Shown piece by piece: positions 1 to 7,290 of a stretch of 12,186 nucleotides of DNA (its first letter is position 1; every line of letters begins with the position of its first letter). This DNA comes from Candidatus Cloacimonas sp. SDB. Lineage in GTDB: Bacteria; Cloacimonadota; Cloacimonadia; Cloacimonadales; TCS61. Position numbers and translations under genes: made by a program. The stretch covers positions 1 to 12,186 of the forward strand of contig LKUH01000241.1 of assembly GCA_001412425.1 (NCBI GenBank), written 5' to 3'. A model generated the notes under the pieces. It searched no databases, had not been told where the DNA came from, and saw nothing but the letters and a program-made list of their open reading frames with translations.

Positions 1-78
1 CCTTCAGGAGTATATCTTTATCAAATTAAAGCAGATAATTATGAAAGTGAAGTTAATAAAATGGGATTGATAAAATAA
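1..78 (+). CDS. C-terminal end of a T9SS-sorted secreted protein (partial)
   Basis: Frame 1 is open from the first base to a TAA at 76-78 and gives 25 residues beginning PSGVYLYQIK and ending KMGLIK. This matches the last strands of the T9SS type A sorting domain seen in the five complete proteins downstream (for example SGVYFYKL near the end and a final L-x-K). The N-terminus and the body of the protein lie outside the window, so its function cannot be read. The stop codon is 6 bases before the first attC-like site. This gene is therefore probably the last gene of an upstream cassette. Confidence 0.85.
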   Translation, partial: PSGVYLYQIKADNYESEVNKMGLIK

Positions 79-84
79 ATCAAC

Positions 85-143
85 CACTAACTCTTGGCAC
101 AAGCAGTCGCTGCGCTCCTCTTGTCGCCAAGTTCCCGTTATGC
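85..143 (+). repeat. attC-like site 1
   Basis: Left box CACTAAC (85-91), one T, 5' arm CTTGGCACAAG (93-103), loop 104-119, 3' arm CTTGTCGCCAAG (120-131), spacer TTCCC (132-136), right box GTTATGC (137-143). The arms pair perfectly except for one extra C at 125 in the 3' arm. This is the R''-L''-loop-L'-R' layout of integron attC sites. The right box is repeated inverted at the start of site 2, which ties the two sites together as ends of one cassette. It separates the partial gene at 1-78 from cassette A. Confidence 0.8.
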
Positions 144-155
144 ACACAAGTATTT
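137..155 (+). repeat. Left arm of cassette A terminal inverted repeat
   Basis: Bases 137-155 are the reverse complement of 2387-2405 at 18 of 19 positions. The only difference is at position 9 (C here, T in the reverse complement of the other arm). The first 7 bases are the attC core box; the other 12 extend into the cassette. The right arm starts at the first base after the TGA stop of the cassette gene. Confidence 0.85.
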
Positions 156-2450
156 AAGTGGAATGGAATTAGCATAGAATTTTTAGATTACAATTTCGGA
201 GGTAAGAAATGGGCAAATTTTATATTTATGTAATTTTAAGTGCTTTACTCTTCCCTCTTTTTGCTGATGATATTCAGCAATCTAGGTATATTGATGTTAC
301 GCAAATTACTACTTCAAATTCAAAATCATTTAGCATCTTGAGAGATAGGCAATTAGATCCTCCTCCAGAATATTCGTTTATATTAAATGGAGATGGTGAA
401 TCCACAACTTATATTTCTCAAACATGGAATGAATCTATGCCATATGGTTATAATGGCCATAATGTTAGGATTCAACCTGAGATATCACAACCGTACGGAT
501 ATGGTGCTGGTGGTATTTATGTTGGATACCTTTACCATCCTGATTTAATCAGCTGTAGCAGAGCATCTTTCAGTTATTTCCATGGTGATATGACTGGTAA
601 TATATTCGGAACTTTAGGAAATCCTTATACCTGGGTGCTTGAAGATGTTCCCTCTTTAGATATTGATCCACTAACAGGTGATCCTTTCTTTGTATACAAT
701 GGTTCTGTTGAAACTGATAACTCATGGGATTGTATGTTTGCTTATGATAATTTTCACCTTACTGGAACAAGCGGATATCTAAAACAGTCTTGGCCAGGAA
801 TTGATAATCCAGAAATTGGAGAATTAATTACTGGAAATGTTGATGATGAATTCCTAAATCCTGTAGTCTGGATTGGTAGTTCCCCTTTGGAAGATCATAG
901 TCGAGTTCATGTTTATGCAACAAATATTGCACCAGAAAGCTGTTATAACATAATATATGCTACAGCTGACTTTACTGCTGCTGATTTTACTGCTGAGTCA
1001 GAGTTAGACTGGACATTTAGGACATTCCCTGAGCTTGATAACTTAAATGAGAATTATAATAATCGAATAAAATGCGATATGATCGCAGATGATAACCATC
1101 AAGTTGCTTTCTTCGGGAGTTATGGCAATAATCTCTTTTGCTTATACAGTAATGATTGTGGAGAAACATTTTCGTTCTTTACACAGGAATGGCTTTATCC
1201 TTTAGACAATCCACTAAGGGAAGACGGCGAAACTTATGAGTTTTATGATGATGATGGAATAACACCTTCTGAATTAGTATTTTGCTTGAGTGCAGATGGA
1301 GCCAATTATAATGGAGTTTTTTCAGCTGATGGTTCTAAAATTCTGTGGATGACAGGAGTAAATCTTAATACAACAGAAAATATCGAACAAGAACTCTATA
1401 TGGCTGCTTATTTTTATCCCAAGATTTTTACTTTTGATATCTCAACTTTTACATTTGATTTTTATGATATGGATCTTTTCGGAGCTGTTCCTGATGATGA
1501 TAATCCTATGATTCCGTGGGATTTGAATGAAGATGGTGAGGTAGATGAATATTATGATAACGGTGATGTCTACATTCCTTTAAGTATGCCAACCTGGTAT
1601 TTTGATCCTGATCAGGGATATCAAGATGCTTTTTTTCATGAAAATAATTTTAAGATGTCTGCTAATAATAATTGGATCGCTGCAGTTTGGCATGATTCAA
1701 AAAAACTGCGTAACGCGTATTATGGAGTAGATGGATTTGATGGATGGTATCAACAGCCTGAGATCGCAATGTCGATTTCCGATGATTCTGGTGAATCGTG
1801 GTCAGAGATTTTATATATAAATGCAAACCCAAATGATGATCATGTTGATCCAGACAATAACTATGCTAATAACTATGCACCTGAATTAGAAGGAATGTTA
1901 CCTATTAATGTGACATTAGGAGAGAAACTCAAAATTATCAGTAATGAGCCAGACGATTATCATGCTCAATTATTTTTAGCTTTCTTTGATGACAGTGTTT
2001 ATAGTTATGGTTTATCATCTGGCACATTAAGATTATCCAGTCTTTGTATTGAGTTCCAACAATCTTGGGATCAGCCTACAGTATCTGAGGATGAATTTCT
2101 ACCATCAAAATATGATTACATCAGCAATATCTCTCCGAATCCTTTCAATCCAAGTACAAAAATTGAATTCTATCTATCTGAAGACTCATATACTCAACTT
2201 ATAATCTATAATTTGAAAGGACAAAAAGTATCTAAATTGTTAGATGAAAGAGTACAAAATGGTCACCATAGTGTGATTTGGGTTGGGAAGGATGATAATC
2301 TTAAAAAAGTACCATCAGGTATATATTTCTGTAGTCTTAAAACTGATAAGAATGAAGATGTATCTAAAATTATTTTGTTAAAGTGAAAATACTTGTATGC
2401 ATAACTCTGGGCAAGCCTTTCGCTGCGCTTAAAGCTTCGCCCAGTTCCCG
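138..2450 (+). mobile_element. Putative integron cassette A, 2313 bp, one gene
   Basis: The boundaries are set by the standard integron cut G^TT in the right boxes of sites 1 and 2. The cassette holds a 65-base leader after site 1's right box, one gene (209-2386) and attC-like site 2 starting 12 bases after its stop codon. That gene-then-attC order is the classical cassette plan. The first and last cassette bases are complementary over 19 nt with one mismatch (137-155 against 2387-2405). The cassette is larger than typical single-gene cassettes. Its mobility is inferred from the ends; no integrase is visible. Confidence 0.7.
209..2386 (+). CDS. T9SS-secreted protein with Asp-box motifs and an EF-hand-like loop
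   Basis: A 725-residue exported protein. The ATG is preceded by GGAGG (198-202) with 6-base spacing. Residues 1-19 look like a signal peptide (hydrophobic core, then LFA before DD). Two Asp-box-like motifs are visible: SNDCGETF at 314-321 and SDDSGESW at 524-531. Such motifs mark beta-propeller repeats of sialidase/BNR-type proteins. Residues 438-446 (DLNEDGEVD) resemble a calcium-binding EF-hand/dockerin loop. The C-terminus has SPNPFNP at 642-648 followed by LKGQKV, HSVIW and SGIYF, the type A T9SS sorting domain, so the protein is probably carried across the outer membrane and released or anchored at the surface. I see no sialidase catalytic set, so an enzyme activity is not claimed; a binding or scaffold role is equally possible. 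It is the sole gene of cassette A. No clear promoter is seen in the short leader. Confidence 0.88.
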   Translation: MGKFYIYVILSALLFPLFADDIQQSRYIDVTQITTSNSKSFSILRDRQLDPPPEYSFILNGDGESTTYISQTWNESMPYGYNGHNVRIQPEISQPYGYGAGGIYVGYLYHPDLISCSRASFSYFHGDMTGNIFGTLGNPYTWVLEDVPSLDIDPLTGDPFFVYNGSVETDNSWDCMFAYDNFHLTGTSGYLKQSWPGIDNPEIGELITGNVDDEFLNPVVWIGSSPLEDHSRVHVYATNIAPESCYNIIYATADFTAADFTAESELDWTFRTFPELDNLNENYNNRIKCDMIADDNHQVAFFGSYGNNLFCLYSNDCGETFSFFTQEWLYPLDNPLREDGETYEFYDDDGITPSELVFCLSADGANYNGVFSADGSKILWMTGVNLNTTENIEQELYMAAYFYPKIFTFDISTFTFDFYDMDLFGAVPDDDNPMIPWDLNEDGEVDEYYDNGDVYIPLSMPTWYFDPDQGYQDAFFHENNFKMSANNNWIAAVWHDSKKLRNAYYGVDGFDGWYQQPEIAMSISDDSGESWSEILYINANPNDDHVDPDNNYANNYAPELEGMLPINVTLGEKLKIISNEPDDYHAQLFLAFFDDSVYSYGLSSGTLRLSSLCIEFQQSWDQPTVSEDEFLPSKYDYISNISPNPFNPSTKIEFYLSEDSYTQLIIYNLKGQKVSKLLDERVQNGHHSVIWVGKDDNLKKVPSGIYFCSLKTDKNEDVSKIILLK

Positions 2451-2456
2451 TTAGGC
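2399..2456 (+). repeat. attC-like site 2
   Basis: Left box GCATAAC (2399-2405), one T, 5' arm CTGGGCAAGC (2407-2416), loop 2417-2433, 3' arm GCTTCGCCCAG (2434-2444), spacer TTCCC (2445-2449), right box GTTAGGC (2450-2456). The arms pair apart from one extra C at 2438 in the 3' arm, the same position as in site 1, although the arm sequence differs. The left box is the exact reverse complement of site 1's right box. The loop shares TCGCTGCGCT with site 1. It separates cassettes A and B. Confidence 0.85.
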
Positions 2457-2462
2457 ACAGCA
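2450..2462 (+). repeat. Left arm of cassette B terminal inverted repeat
   Basis: Bases 2450-2462 (GTTAGGCACAGCA) are the reverse complement of 7285-7297 at 12 of 13 positions, the difference being G against A at position 11. This extends 6 bases beyond the 7-base core box. It is the shortest of the three cassette-end repeats. Confidence 0.75.
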
Positions 2463-2497
2463 AAAAGTAGAAAAATATCAAGTGGTGGCGTAATAAT

Positions 2498-2525
2498 TTG
2501 ATGATTTTGTGGATATGTATATAGA
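2498..2525 (+). promoter_or_regulatory. Possible sigma70-type promoter inside cassette B
   Basis: TTGATG (2498-2503) and TATAGA (2520-2525) are separated by 16 bases, each matching 4 of 6 positions of the sigma70 consensus. Transcription would start near 2531, upstream of the AAGGAGG at 2543. In DNA this AT-rich such matches are common, so the call is weak. Promoter consensus in this phylum is not something I can verify here. Confidence 0.25.
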
Positions 2526-2558
2526 GGAGATTTGAAATATTTAAGGAGGTTCTTAAAA

Positions 2559-4025
2559 ATGAAACTATTTATATTAATTTTTATGCTTGTAATGATTTCA
2601 GTCCTTTCCGCCCAAGAATGGAGTGAACCGATAAATATCTCAAATACCGAAGAAATGGATTCTAATCCGGAATTTTGTATCGATAATAATGGTGTCTTGC
2701 ATTGTGTCTGGAGACTTCAGATAGAAGCAAATTTTAGAAAAATATATTATTCCAAATCTGAGGATGAAGGTGAAACCTGGAGTGAACCGTTAAACATCTC
2801 TCAGAATAATGAGTTATGGATGGGTTTACCTCATATTGTTTCCGATTCACAAAACAATCTTTATGTAGCCTATCTTCATAATGTGGCAGGCACAGGCGAT
2901 ACACCTCGGATTTATTTTACAAAATTTGATGGAACTTCTTGGTGTCAACCTTATTGCATAAGTGAACAATATGGTGGAGTTGGAATGAGTGATGTCGTTG
3001 TTGATAACAATGACCGAGTTTATGTTTTCTGGCATTGGGGAGGTCTTGAAGGCGAAATTTATTACCGCTATCTGGAAAATGATGAATGGAGCGACATTAT
3101 CTGCCCTTATGAAAATAACAGTGATCATTATTGTTTAGCAGAAGCTGTTAGCGATGATAACAATAATCTTCATTGTATAATCGATCATCATCCGGAAGAA
3201 ATTGGCTCAAGAACTTCATATATTAAATACGATTATTACTCTGATACATGGGAAGATGCAATAATCTTAGCTGAAAGAAGATGTCAACAAGGTAAAGATA
3301 TAAATTTAGATACTAATGATTTTCCTCATTTAGTTTGGCGGGAATATACTAATGACAGCATACCACCCAATGATGGTACTTTTTATTCATATTATGATGG
3401 AGCGAACTTTTCTGAACCGGAAATCTTGGTAGAAGATCCTTGGTGGCAAGTCATTGAAATTGACGGTAATAATGTCATTCATATTGTAGAAGCAGAAAAA
3501 TATGATACAGGTTCTGATATTGTTAAGAATTTAGTTTATTATAATAATTCCAACAACATTTGGGAGGGCAACATAATTTTTGAAAGCGATAATTCAGCTG
3601 GATTACCCAAAATAGATATATTTGAAGATAAATTATATTTAATTTTCTTTAATAGTAATGATGTGACAGAATCCGATATTTATTTTATGCAAAAAGAGAT
3701 TGATACAATTGCTTCTGAAGAAAATATTATCCAAGATATATCTCATAATAACATCAAATTATCGCAGAATTATCCGAATCCATTTAACCCACAAACCAAA
3801 ATAAATTTCAGTTTACGAAAAGGCGGGAAAACAACTTTAAAGATTTTTAATGTGAAAGGACAATTAGTAAAATTACTTGTTAATGAACATAAACAAAAAG
3901 GTGATCATTCTGTTATCTGGAACGGAACAGATATGCAGAACAGACAAGTCTCTAGTGGTGTTTATTATTATCGTTTACAAGTAGAAAATCGAGTAAAAAC
4001 AAAATCACTTACTTTAGTGAAATAA
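2559..4025 (+). CDS. T9SS-secreted Asp-box/beta-propeller-like protein
   Basis: A 488-residue exported protein. I start it at the ATG at 2559 because AAGGAGG (2543-2549) lies 9 bases upstream and the protein then opens with a clean signal peptide (residues 1-18, ending VLSA before QEW). An in-frame TTG at 2532 would add nine residues, but its Shine-Dalgarno-like bases are too close. Residues 67-74 (SEDEGETW) are a full Asp-box, S-x-D-x-G-x-T-W. A loose repeat of the type D-x-N-x-x-[HYV]-x-x-[WFI] recurs about seven times (for example DNNGVLHCVWR, DSQNNLYVAY, DNNDRVYVFW, DTNDFPHLVW), as expected for propeller blades. NYPNPFNP at 404-411 starts the T9SS sorting domain. A likely role is carbohydrate or surface binding outside the cell; catalytic residues of a sialidase are not evident. 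It is the first gene of cassette B, 197 bases ahead of the peptidase gene. Confidence 0.88.
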   Translation: MKLFILIFMLVMISVLSAQEWSEPINISNTEEMDSNPEFCIDNNGVLHCVWRLQIEANFRKIYYSKSEDEGETWSEPLNISQNNELWMGLPHIVSDSQNNLYVAYLHNVAGTGDTPRIYFTKFDGTSWCQPYCISEQYGGVGMSDVVVDNNDRVYVFWHWGGLEGEIYYRYLENDEWSDIICPYENNSDHYCLAEAVSDDNNNLHCIIDHHPEEIGSRTSYIKYDYYSDTWEDAIILAERRCQQGKDINLDTNDFPHLVWREYTNDSIPPNDGTFYSYYDGANFSEPEILVEDPWWQVIEIDGNNVIHIVEAEKYDTGSDIVKNLVYYNNSNNIWEGNIIFESDNSAGLPKIDIFEDKLYLIFFNSNDVTESDIYFMQKEIDTIASEENIIQDISHNNIKLSQNYPNPFNPQTKINFSLRKGGKTTLKIFNVKGQLVKLLVNEHKQKGDHSVIWNGTDMQNRQVSSGVYYYRLQVENRVKTKSLTLVK

Positions 4026-4048
4026 AATTATGGAAGGAGGTGAATAAG

Positions 4049-4072
4049 ATGAAGAAGATCAATTATGGATGA
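4049..4072 (+). CDS. Possible 7-residue leader ORF with a strong ribosome binding site
   Basis: AAGGAGGTGA (4034-4043), the best Shine-Dalgarno match in the window, sits 5 bases before an ATG that encodes only MKKINYG and then TGA. The TGA overlaps another ATG (4069) in the ATGA arrangement often used for translational coupling. It may be a leader that delivers ribosomes to the next ORF, or the intact start of a small gene broken by a frameshift. Confidence 0.3.
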   Translation: MKKINYG

Positions 4073-4230
4073 TGTATTTCAAATCATGTGGAAAACAGCA
4101 GAGGAAAAGAGAGTCCGCAAAGCGGTGCATTAATCGGCTTAACAGACTCTACAAATCCTCTGCAGACAAAATTACGAAAAACAACAAGAAGTCAATTTCT
4201 AAATACTCAGAAGGAGGTTATGATGAGTAA
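4069..4230 (+). CDS. Possible small basic protein, 53 residues, overlapping the peptidase gene
   Basis: An ORF from ATG 4069 to TAA 4230 encodes 53 residues with 15 Lys/Arg and ends SEGGYDE. It starts inside the stop of the 7-codon ORF before it (ATGA overlap) and ends 8 bases into the 1002-residue peptidase gene (ATG 4223). The layout would allow coupled translation along the whole chain. Against it: no own ribosome binding site, no recognised family, and a hairpin (4098-4163) lies inside it. Another frame from 4065 reads MDDVFQIMWKTAEEKRVR and stops at 4131. The region could therefore be a frameshifted small gene rather than an intact one. No function is proposed. Confidence 0.25.
   Translation: MMYFKSCGKQQRKRESAKRCINRLNRLYKSSADKITKNNKKSISKYSEGGYDE
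4098..4163 (+). other. Nested hairpin between the two genes of cassette B
   Basis: GCAGAGGA (4098-4105) pairs with TCCTCTGC (4156-4163). Inside it AGAGTC (4110-4115) pairs with GACTCT (4145-4150), separated by unpaired stretches of 4 and 5 bases. A small CGC-AAA-GCG hairpin (4116-4124) sits at the inner end. As RNA this would be an interrupted stem 59 bases upstream of the peptidase start. There is no run of T after it, so it is not an ordinary terminator. I do not recognise a known riboswitch or ribozyme core. It may be chance, an mRNA stability element or a regulatory leader structure. Confidence 0.35.
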
Positions 4231-7200
4231 AAGAATGATGATCTTAATAATGCTTATTATTATAAGCAGCGTGCTTTTCGGAGCAGAAAAATATGCGGTA
4301 TTGATAACCGGTGATTACGCAGATGAACGAGGAAATTTTGACGGAAGTTGGGCGGTAGCCAATGGCAATGATGTAACCAGAAGTCCAATGGAAGAATTTT
4401 GGCATGATACATTTTTGATGTGGGAATTATTAATTAACAAGGGTTATAGCAACGAAAATATCTTTGTCCTGTTTGCTGGCGGACAAGATTTTCAAGACCA
4501 ATATATCATTGAAGGTGGAAGATATGTTGTTCCTTTGGAATATGATCCAATAACCGACTATCAAGCAGATTTAGCAAATGTCGAAATGGTTTTGGAAGGG
4601 TTGGCATACGGAAATCAACAGGAAGATATTCCACAGCTTCAGAGTGATGATTTTTTAACAATCTGGACATTTGATCATGGGGATTGGCATAGTGGTCACA
4701 GATGGTTATGTTTAATCGGTGGTGATGAAATTAGTGATGAAGCTTTCGGCAATCTCGTTGATCAAATAAATTGTCAGAAGAAAGTAGTTTTCATGCAGCA
4801 ATGTTTTTCCGGTGGATTTGTACCTTTTCTTGAAAACGAACACTCCATAGTCTTTACAGCTGCAAATGATCATATGTATGCATTTAGAGATGATTCTCTC
4901 TATTATGATGGAATAGATTATCCTGGTGATCCGGACCCAGGTAATAGTTATTGGGCTTATGAGAGAGATGTATGGGCAGGTCATGAATATAGACATGGAG
5001 AATATAATTTCCATTTGATGAATGCATTAAAAAATGAAACTCCAGCCTACGACAATTTTTATCATACTGATTATGGTGATTTCCCATTAGAAAATGCTGA
5101 TTTAAACCAAGATGGTTTGTGTTCAATATTTGAATCATCAGAATGGGTAAAAGAGTTTGATAGTCGTCAGACATTACACTGGACAGGTCATTATGATGAC
5201 CCTCAATATTACGATAATGGTGGTATCGGCGAAACAACATCGCTTGAATATCCGAATATGATTTCTGGTGAAGTGGTAGAACATACCACAATTTCAGGCA
5301 TAGTTGCTGTTAACGGTGACCTTATTATACATAATAATAGTTCATTAACAGTTGCCTCTGGAACAAAAGTGTATCTTAAAAACAGGAACCGAATTTATGT
5401 AGAATCATGTTCAGAATTAAATATCGAAGATAATGTTGTTTTCTACGGTGAAACTACCACAATCCCACGAGATGAATTCAATCCCGAGGATATCCCTGGC
5501 AATAGAATTGAGATTTTCGGAGATTTATCTCTAGGTAATGGTGTTCAATTTACAGTTGAGGATGAAGAATACTGGGACGGATTATATTTGTATGGGAATC
5601 AGACAGTCAATATCACTAATGGCACTTTCAATCATTGTAATCTGATAAATGAAAATGGTGAACTACAATTAACGGATACTGCTTTTATATTTTCTTATCT
5701 ATCCAACAAATACGCAACACTCCAAATAGATAATTGTGATTTTAGCAATTTTAGTAACGGAATTTATTGTTTATTTAACCCGCTGGTGAGTATAATTAAT
5801 TCCGATATCCATGATTGTAATACAGGCATCATTCTCAACAGCTGTTCGAATTATGCTATTTCCAATTGCAATGTGTATAACAATTCCGGAATGGGAATTT
5901 TTGTGAATGAATCCTATGAAGGCGAGAATGAAATCACACTTACAAATATCTACAATAACAGTAACGATGGTATTCGTTTTTATGCATCTGAAGGTAAAGT
6001 GCAAAGCTGCAATATTTATGGGAATTTAAGAGGAATTCTTTGTTATCGCGGCAGTATTGTCGAAATCCTCAAAGACCCCAATAGCGGCTCTTGGATAGAT
6101 GATAGCATAATTTCCAATAACGATTGGGAAGAAATATTATTCATTGATGATTGCACCATTATAATGGATCGCAACAGGAATAAAATCGTTGATAACAGTT
6201 ACATATCCGGAAGCTGGGATCAGTATCTGGCACGTTGTCCAAATATGAGTCATAATAGAGTCTGGCGAGGCAATTATTGGGGTTATAATGGGATACATGG
6301 CGCTGTTTTACCACCGGAAAACAGATTCTATCCATCTTTAATTGATCCTGACCCTGAGGAAATCGGATTTATTCTATCTCCGGTCTGGGATCCCGGTCAA
6401 CCGAGAGAAGGTGAAGAGATGCTAGCGGAAACATTGTATAAAGAAGCTGATTTAGCTGTAAGTAATAATAATTACTCTTTGGCAGATCAGTTATTTAAAC
6501 AAATCATCACGCTATATCCGGAATCTGAATACGCGGTAGCTTCTGCAAAACGTTTAATTGAAGTTAGCAGTAATTTTAGTGAATTACAGACCTACTATGA
6601 AACAGAACCCAACCTTCACTATAATGAAGAAATGGATAAATATGCTGATTACCTTGCAAACTACTGTAACATTAAAATGGAATGTTATGAAGATGCAATT
6701 ATCTGTTTTGAGGAAATTATCTCTAATCCACCCAGTGAAATAGATTCTGTAATGGCAGTAATTGATGCTGGATATACTTACCTACTAATGGAAGAAAATG
6801 GTAACCGTTCGGGATTTGTCGGTACTATGGAAAATCTTAAACCAAATTCCCGCAAAGACTTTGAAGAAAATCAAGATCAACTGCTTTCTGAACTTTTTGG
6901 GGAACCGGAACAAGAACCGGATATTGAACCCTTTGGTAACAACATGCCAAATATTCCTGTTTTAGTAGGTAATTACCCTAATCCATTCAATCCTGTGACA
7001 ACAATTTCATTTTCTATACCAGAAAAAAGCAAAGTTGATCTAGTTATCTACAACATCAAAGGTCAAAAAGTAAAAGCACTTGTAAATAACGAAATAGACA
7101 AAGGAGAACATAATGTAATATGGAATGGTGCCGATGAATCAGGTAAATCTGTTTCTTCAGGTGTTTATTTCTATAAATTATCTGTTAATGATAAATCTAA

Positions 7201-7231
7201 ATCAGTGAAGAAGTGCCTCCTGCTGCAATAG
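4223..7231 (+). CDS. T9SS-secreted clan CD (C13/caspase-like) cysteine peptidase with beta-helix and TPR regions
   Basis: A 1002-residue protein read from ATG 4223, 5 bases after AAGGAGG (4211-4217). Upstream codons in the same frame, back to a GTG at 4088, are left out because the signal peptide (residues 1-21, ending LFGA before EKY) must be N-terminal. Residues 22-260 resemble clan CD peptidases of the legumain/C13 and gingipain type: AVLITGDY near the start, the His-Gly pair in TFDHGDWHSG (H152), and the nucleophile in MQQCFSGGF (C194). D293 begins an EF-hand-like loop (DLNQDGLCSIFE). Residues ~360-690 are a right-handed beta-helix-like region with many short N-rich turns and an NYWG motif. 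Residues ~735-790 look like a TPR unit (YKEADLAVSNNNYSLADQLF). NYPNPFNP at 917-924 opens the T9SS sorting domain. It probably cleaves proteins at the cell surface or outside; the substrate is unknown. Confidence 0.88.
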   Translation: MSKRMMILIMLIIISSVLFGAEKYAVLITGDYADERGNFDGSWAVANGNDVTRSPMEEFWHDTFLMWELLINKGYSNENIFVLFAGGQDFQDQYIIEGGRYVVPLEYDPITDYQADLANVEMVLEGLAYGNQQEDIPQLQSDDFLTIWTFDHGDWHSGHRWLCLIGGDEISDEAFGNLVDQINCQKKVVFMQQCFSGGFVPFLENEHSIVFTAANDHMYAFRDDSLYYDGIDYPGDPDPGNSYWAYERDVWAGHEYRHGEYNFHLMNALKNETPAYDNFYHTDYGDFPLENADLNQDGLCSIFESSEWVKEFDSRQTLHWTGHYDDPQYYDNGGIGETTSLEYPNMISGEVVEHTTISGIVAVNGDLIIHNNSSLTVASGTKVYLKNRNRIYVESCSELNIEDNVVFYGETTTIPRDEFNPEDIPGNRIEIFGDLSLGNGVQFTVEDEEYWDGLYLYGNQTVNITNGTFNHCNLINENGELQLTDTAFIFSYLSNKYATLQIDNCDFSNFSNGIYCLFNPLVSIINSDIHDCNTGIILNSCSNYAISNCNVYNNSGMGIFVNESYEGENEITLTNIYNNSNDGIRFYASEGKVQSCNIYGNLRGILCYRGSIVEILKDPNSGSWIDDSIISNNDWEEILFIDDCTIIMDRNRNKIVDNSYISGSWDQYLARCPNMSHNRVWRGNYWGYNGIHGAVLPPENRFYPSLIDPDPEEIGFILSPVWDPGQPREGEEMLAETLYKEADLAVSNNNYSLADQLFKQIITLYPESEYAVASAKRLIEVSSNFSELQTYYETEPNLHYNEEMDKYADYLANYCNIKMECYEDAIICFEEIISNPPSEIDSVMAVIDAGYTYLLMEENGNRSGFVGTMENLKPNSRKDFEENQDQLLSELFGEPEQEPDIEPFGNNMPNIPVLVGNYPNPFNPVTTISFSIPEKSKVDLVIYNIKGQKVKALVNNEIDKGEHNVIWNGADESGKSVSSGVYFYKLSVNDKSKSVKKCLLLQ

Positions 7232-7241
7232 AGTCATATGC

Positions 7242-7278
7242 CCAGCCCGAGAGTAATCTTGGGCTGGTTTTGGTTTTT
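7242..7278 (+). terminator. Rho-independent terminator at the end of cassette B
   Basis: CCAGCCCGAGA (7242-7252) pairs with TCTTGGGCTGG (7257-7267) around a GTAA loop, one pair being G-T. The T-rich run TTTTGGTTTTT follows at 7268-7278. It sits 10 bases after the peptidase stop codon and ends 12 bases before attC-like site 3. It would end cassette B transcripts before cassette C. Confidence 0.8.
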
Positions 7279-7290
7279 GATAGATGTTGT

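Noticed and set aside
85..143. Reading the intergenic hairpins as transcription terminators or as a CRISPR or REP-type repeat
   Set aside because: No T run follows the stems, spacing is kilobases, the arms differ in sequence while structure is kept, and the end boxes match between adjacent sites, which fits attachment sites better.
175..180. TAGAAT as a -10 promoter element for the gene at 209
   Set aside because: The best -35 partner (TTTAAG at 153-158) matches poorly and such hexamers are common in DNA this AT-rich.
137..2405. Insertion sequence or transposon with terminal inverted repeats
   Set aside because: Inverted repeats are present, but no transposase is encoded in any interval, each interval has different repeat sequences, no target-site duplications are visible, and intervals abut through shared hairpin sites.
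2532..2558. Upstream TTG start for the gene ending at 4025
   Set aside because: The ATG at 2559 has AAGGAGG at good spacing and gives a proper signal peptide; the TTG would put extra charged residues in front of it and lacks a well-placed ribosome binding site.
4088..4222. GTG-initiated N-terminal extension of the peptidase (45 residues)
   Set aside because: The extension is hydrophilic and precedes a clear signal peptide that starts at 4223 just after AAGGAGG; the open frame upstream is likely fortuitous.
4026..4222. A fifth attC-like site between the two genes of cassette B
   Set aside because: The hairpin at 4098-4163 lacks the AAC/GTT boxes, the TTCCC spacer and the single extra base of the four true sites, and no box complementary to sites 2 or 3 is present.
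4884..5291. Minus-strand open frame of 135 codons inside the peptidase gene, and similar minus-strand frames at 2263-2481, 2847-3128, 4712-5014, 5771-6004 and 8920-9135
   Set aside because: They lie opposite well-supported genes with signal peptides and sorting domains, have no ribosome binding sites or recognisable motifs, and reflect the low stop density opposite AT-rich coding DNA.
6558..6743. Plus-strand frame of 61 codons within the peptidase gene
   Set aside because: It is an out-of-frame shadow of the TPR region of the peptidase with no start signal of its own.
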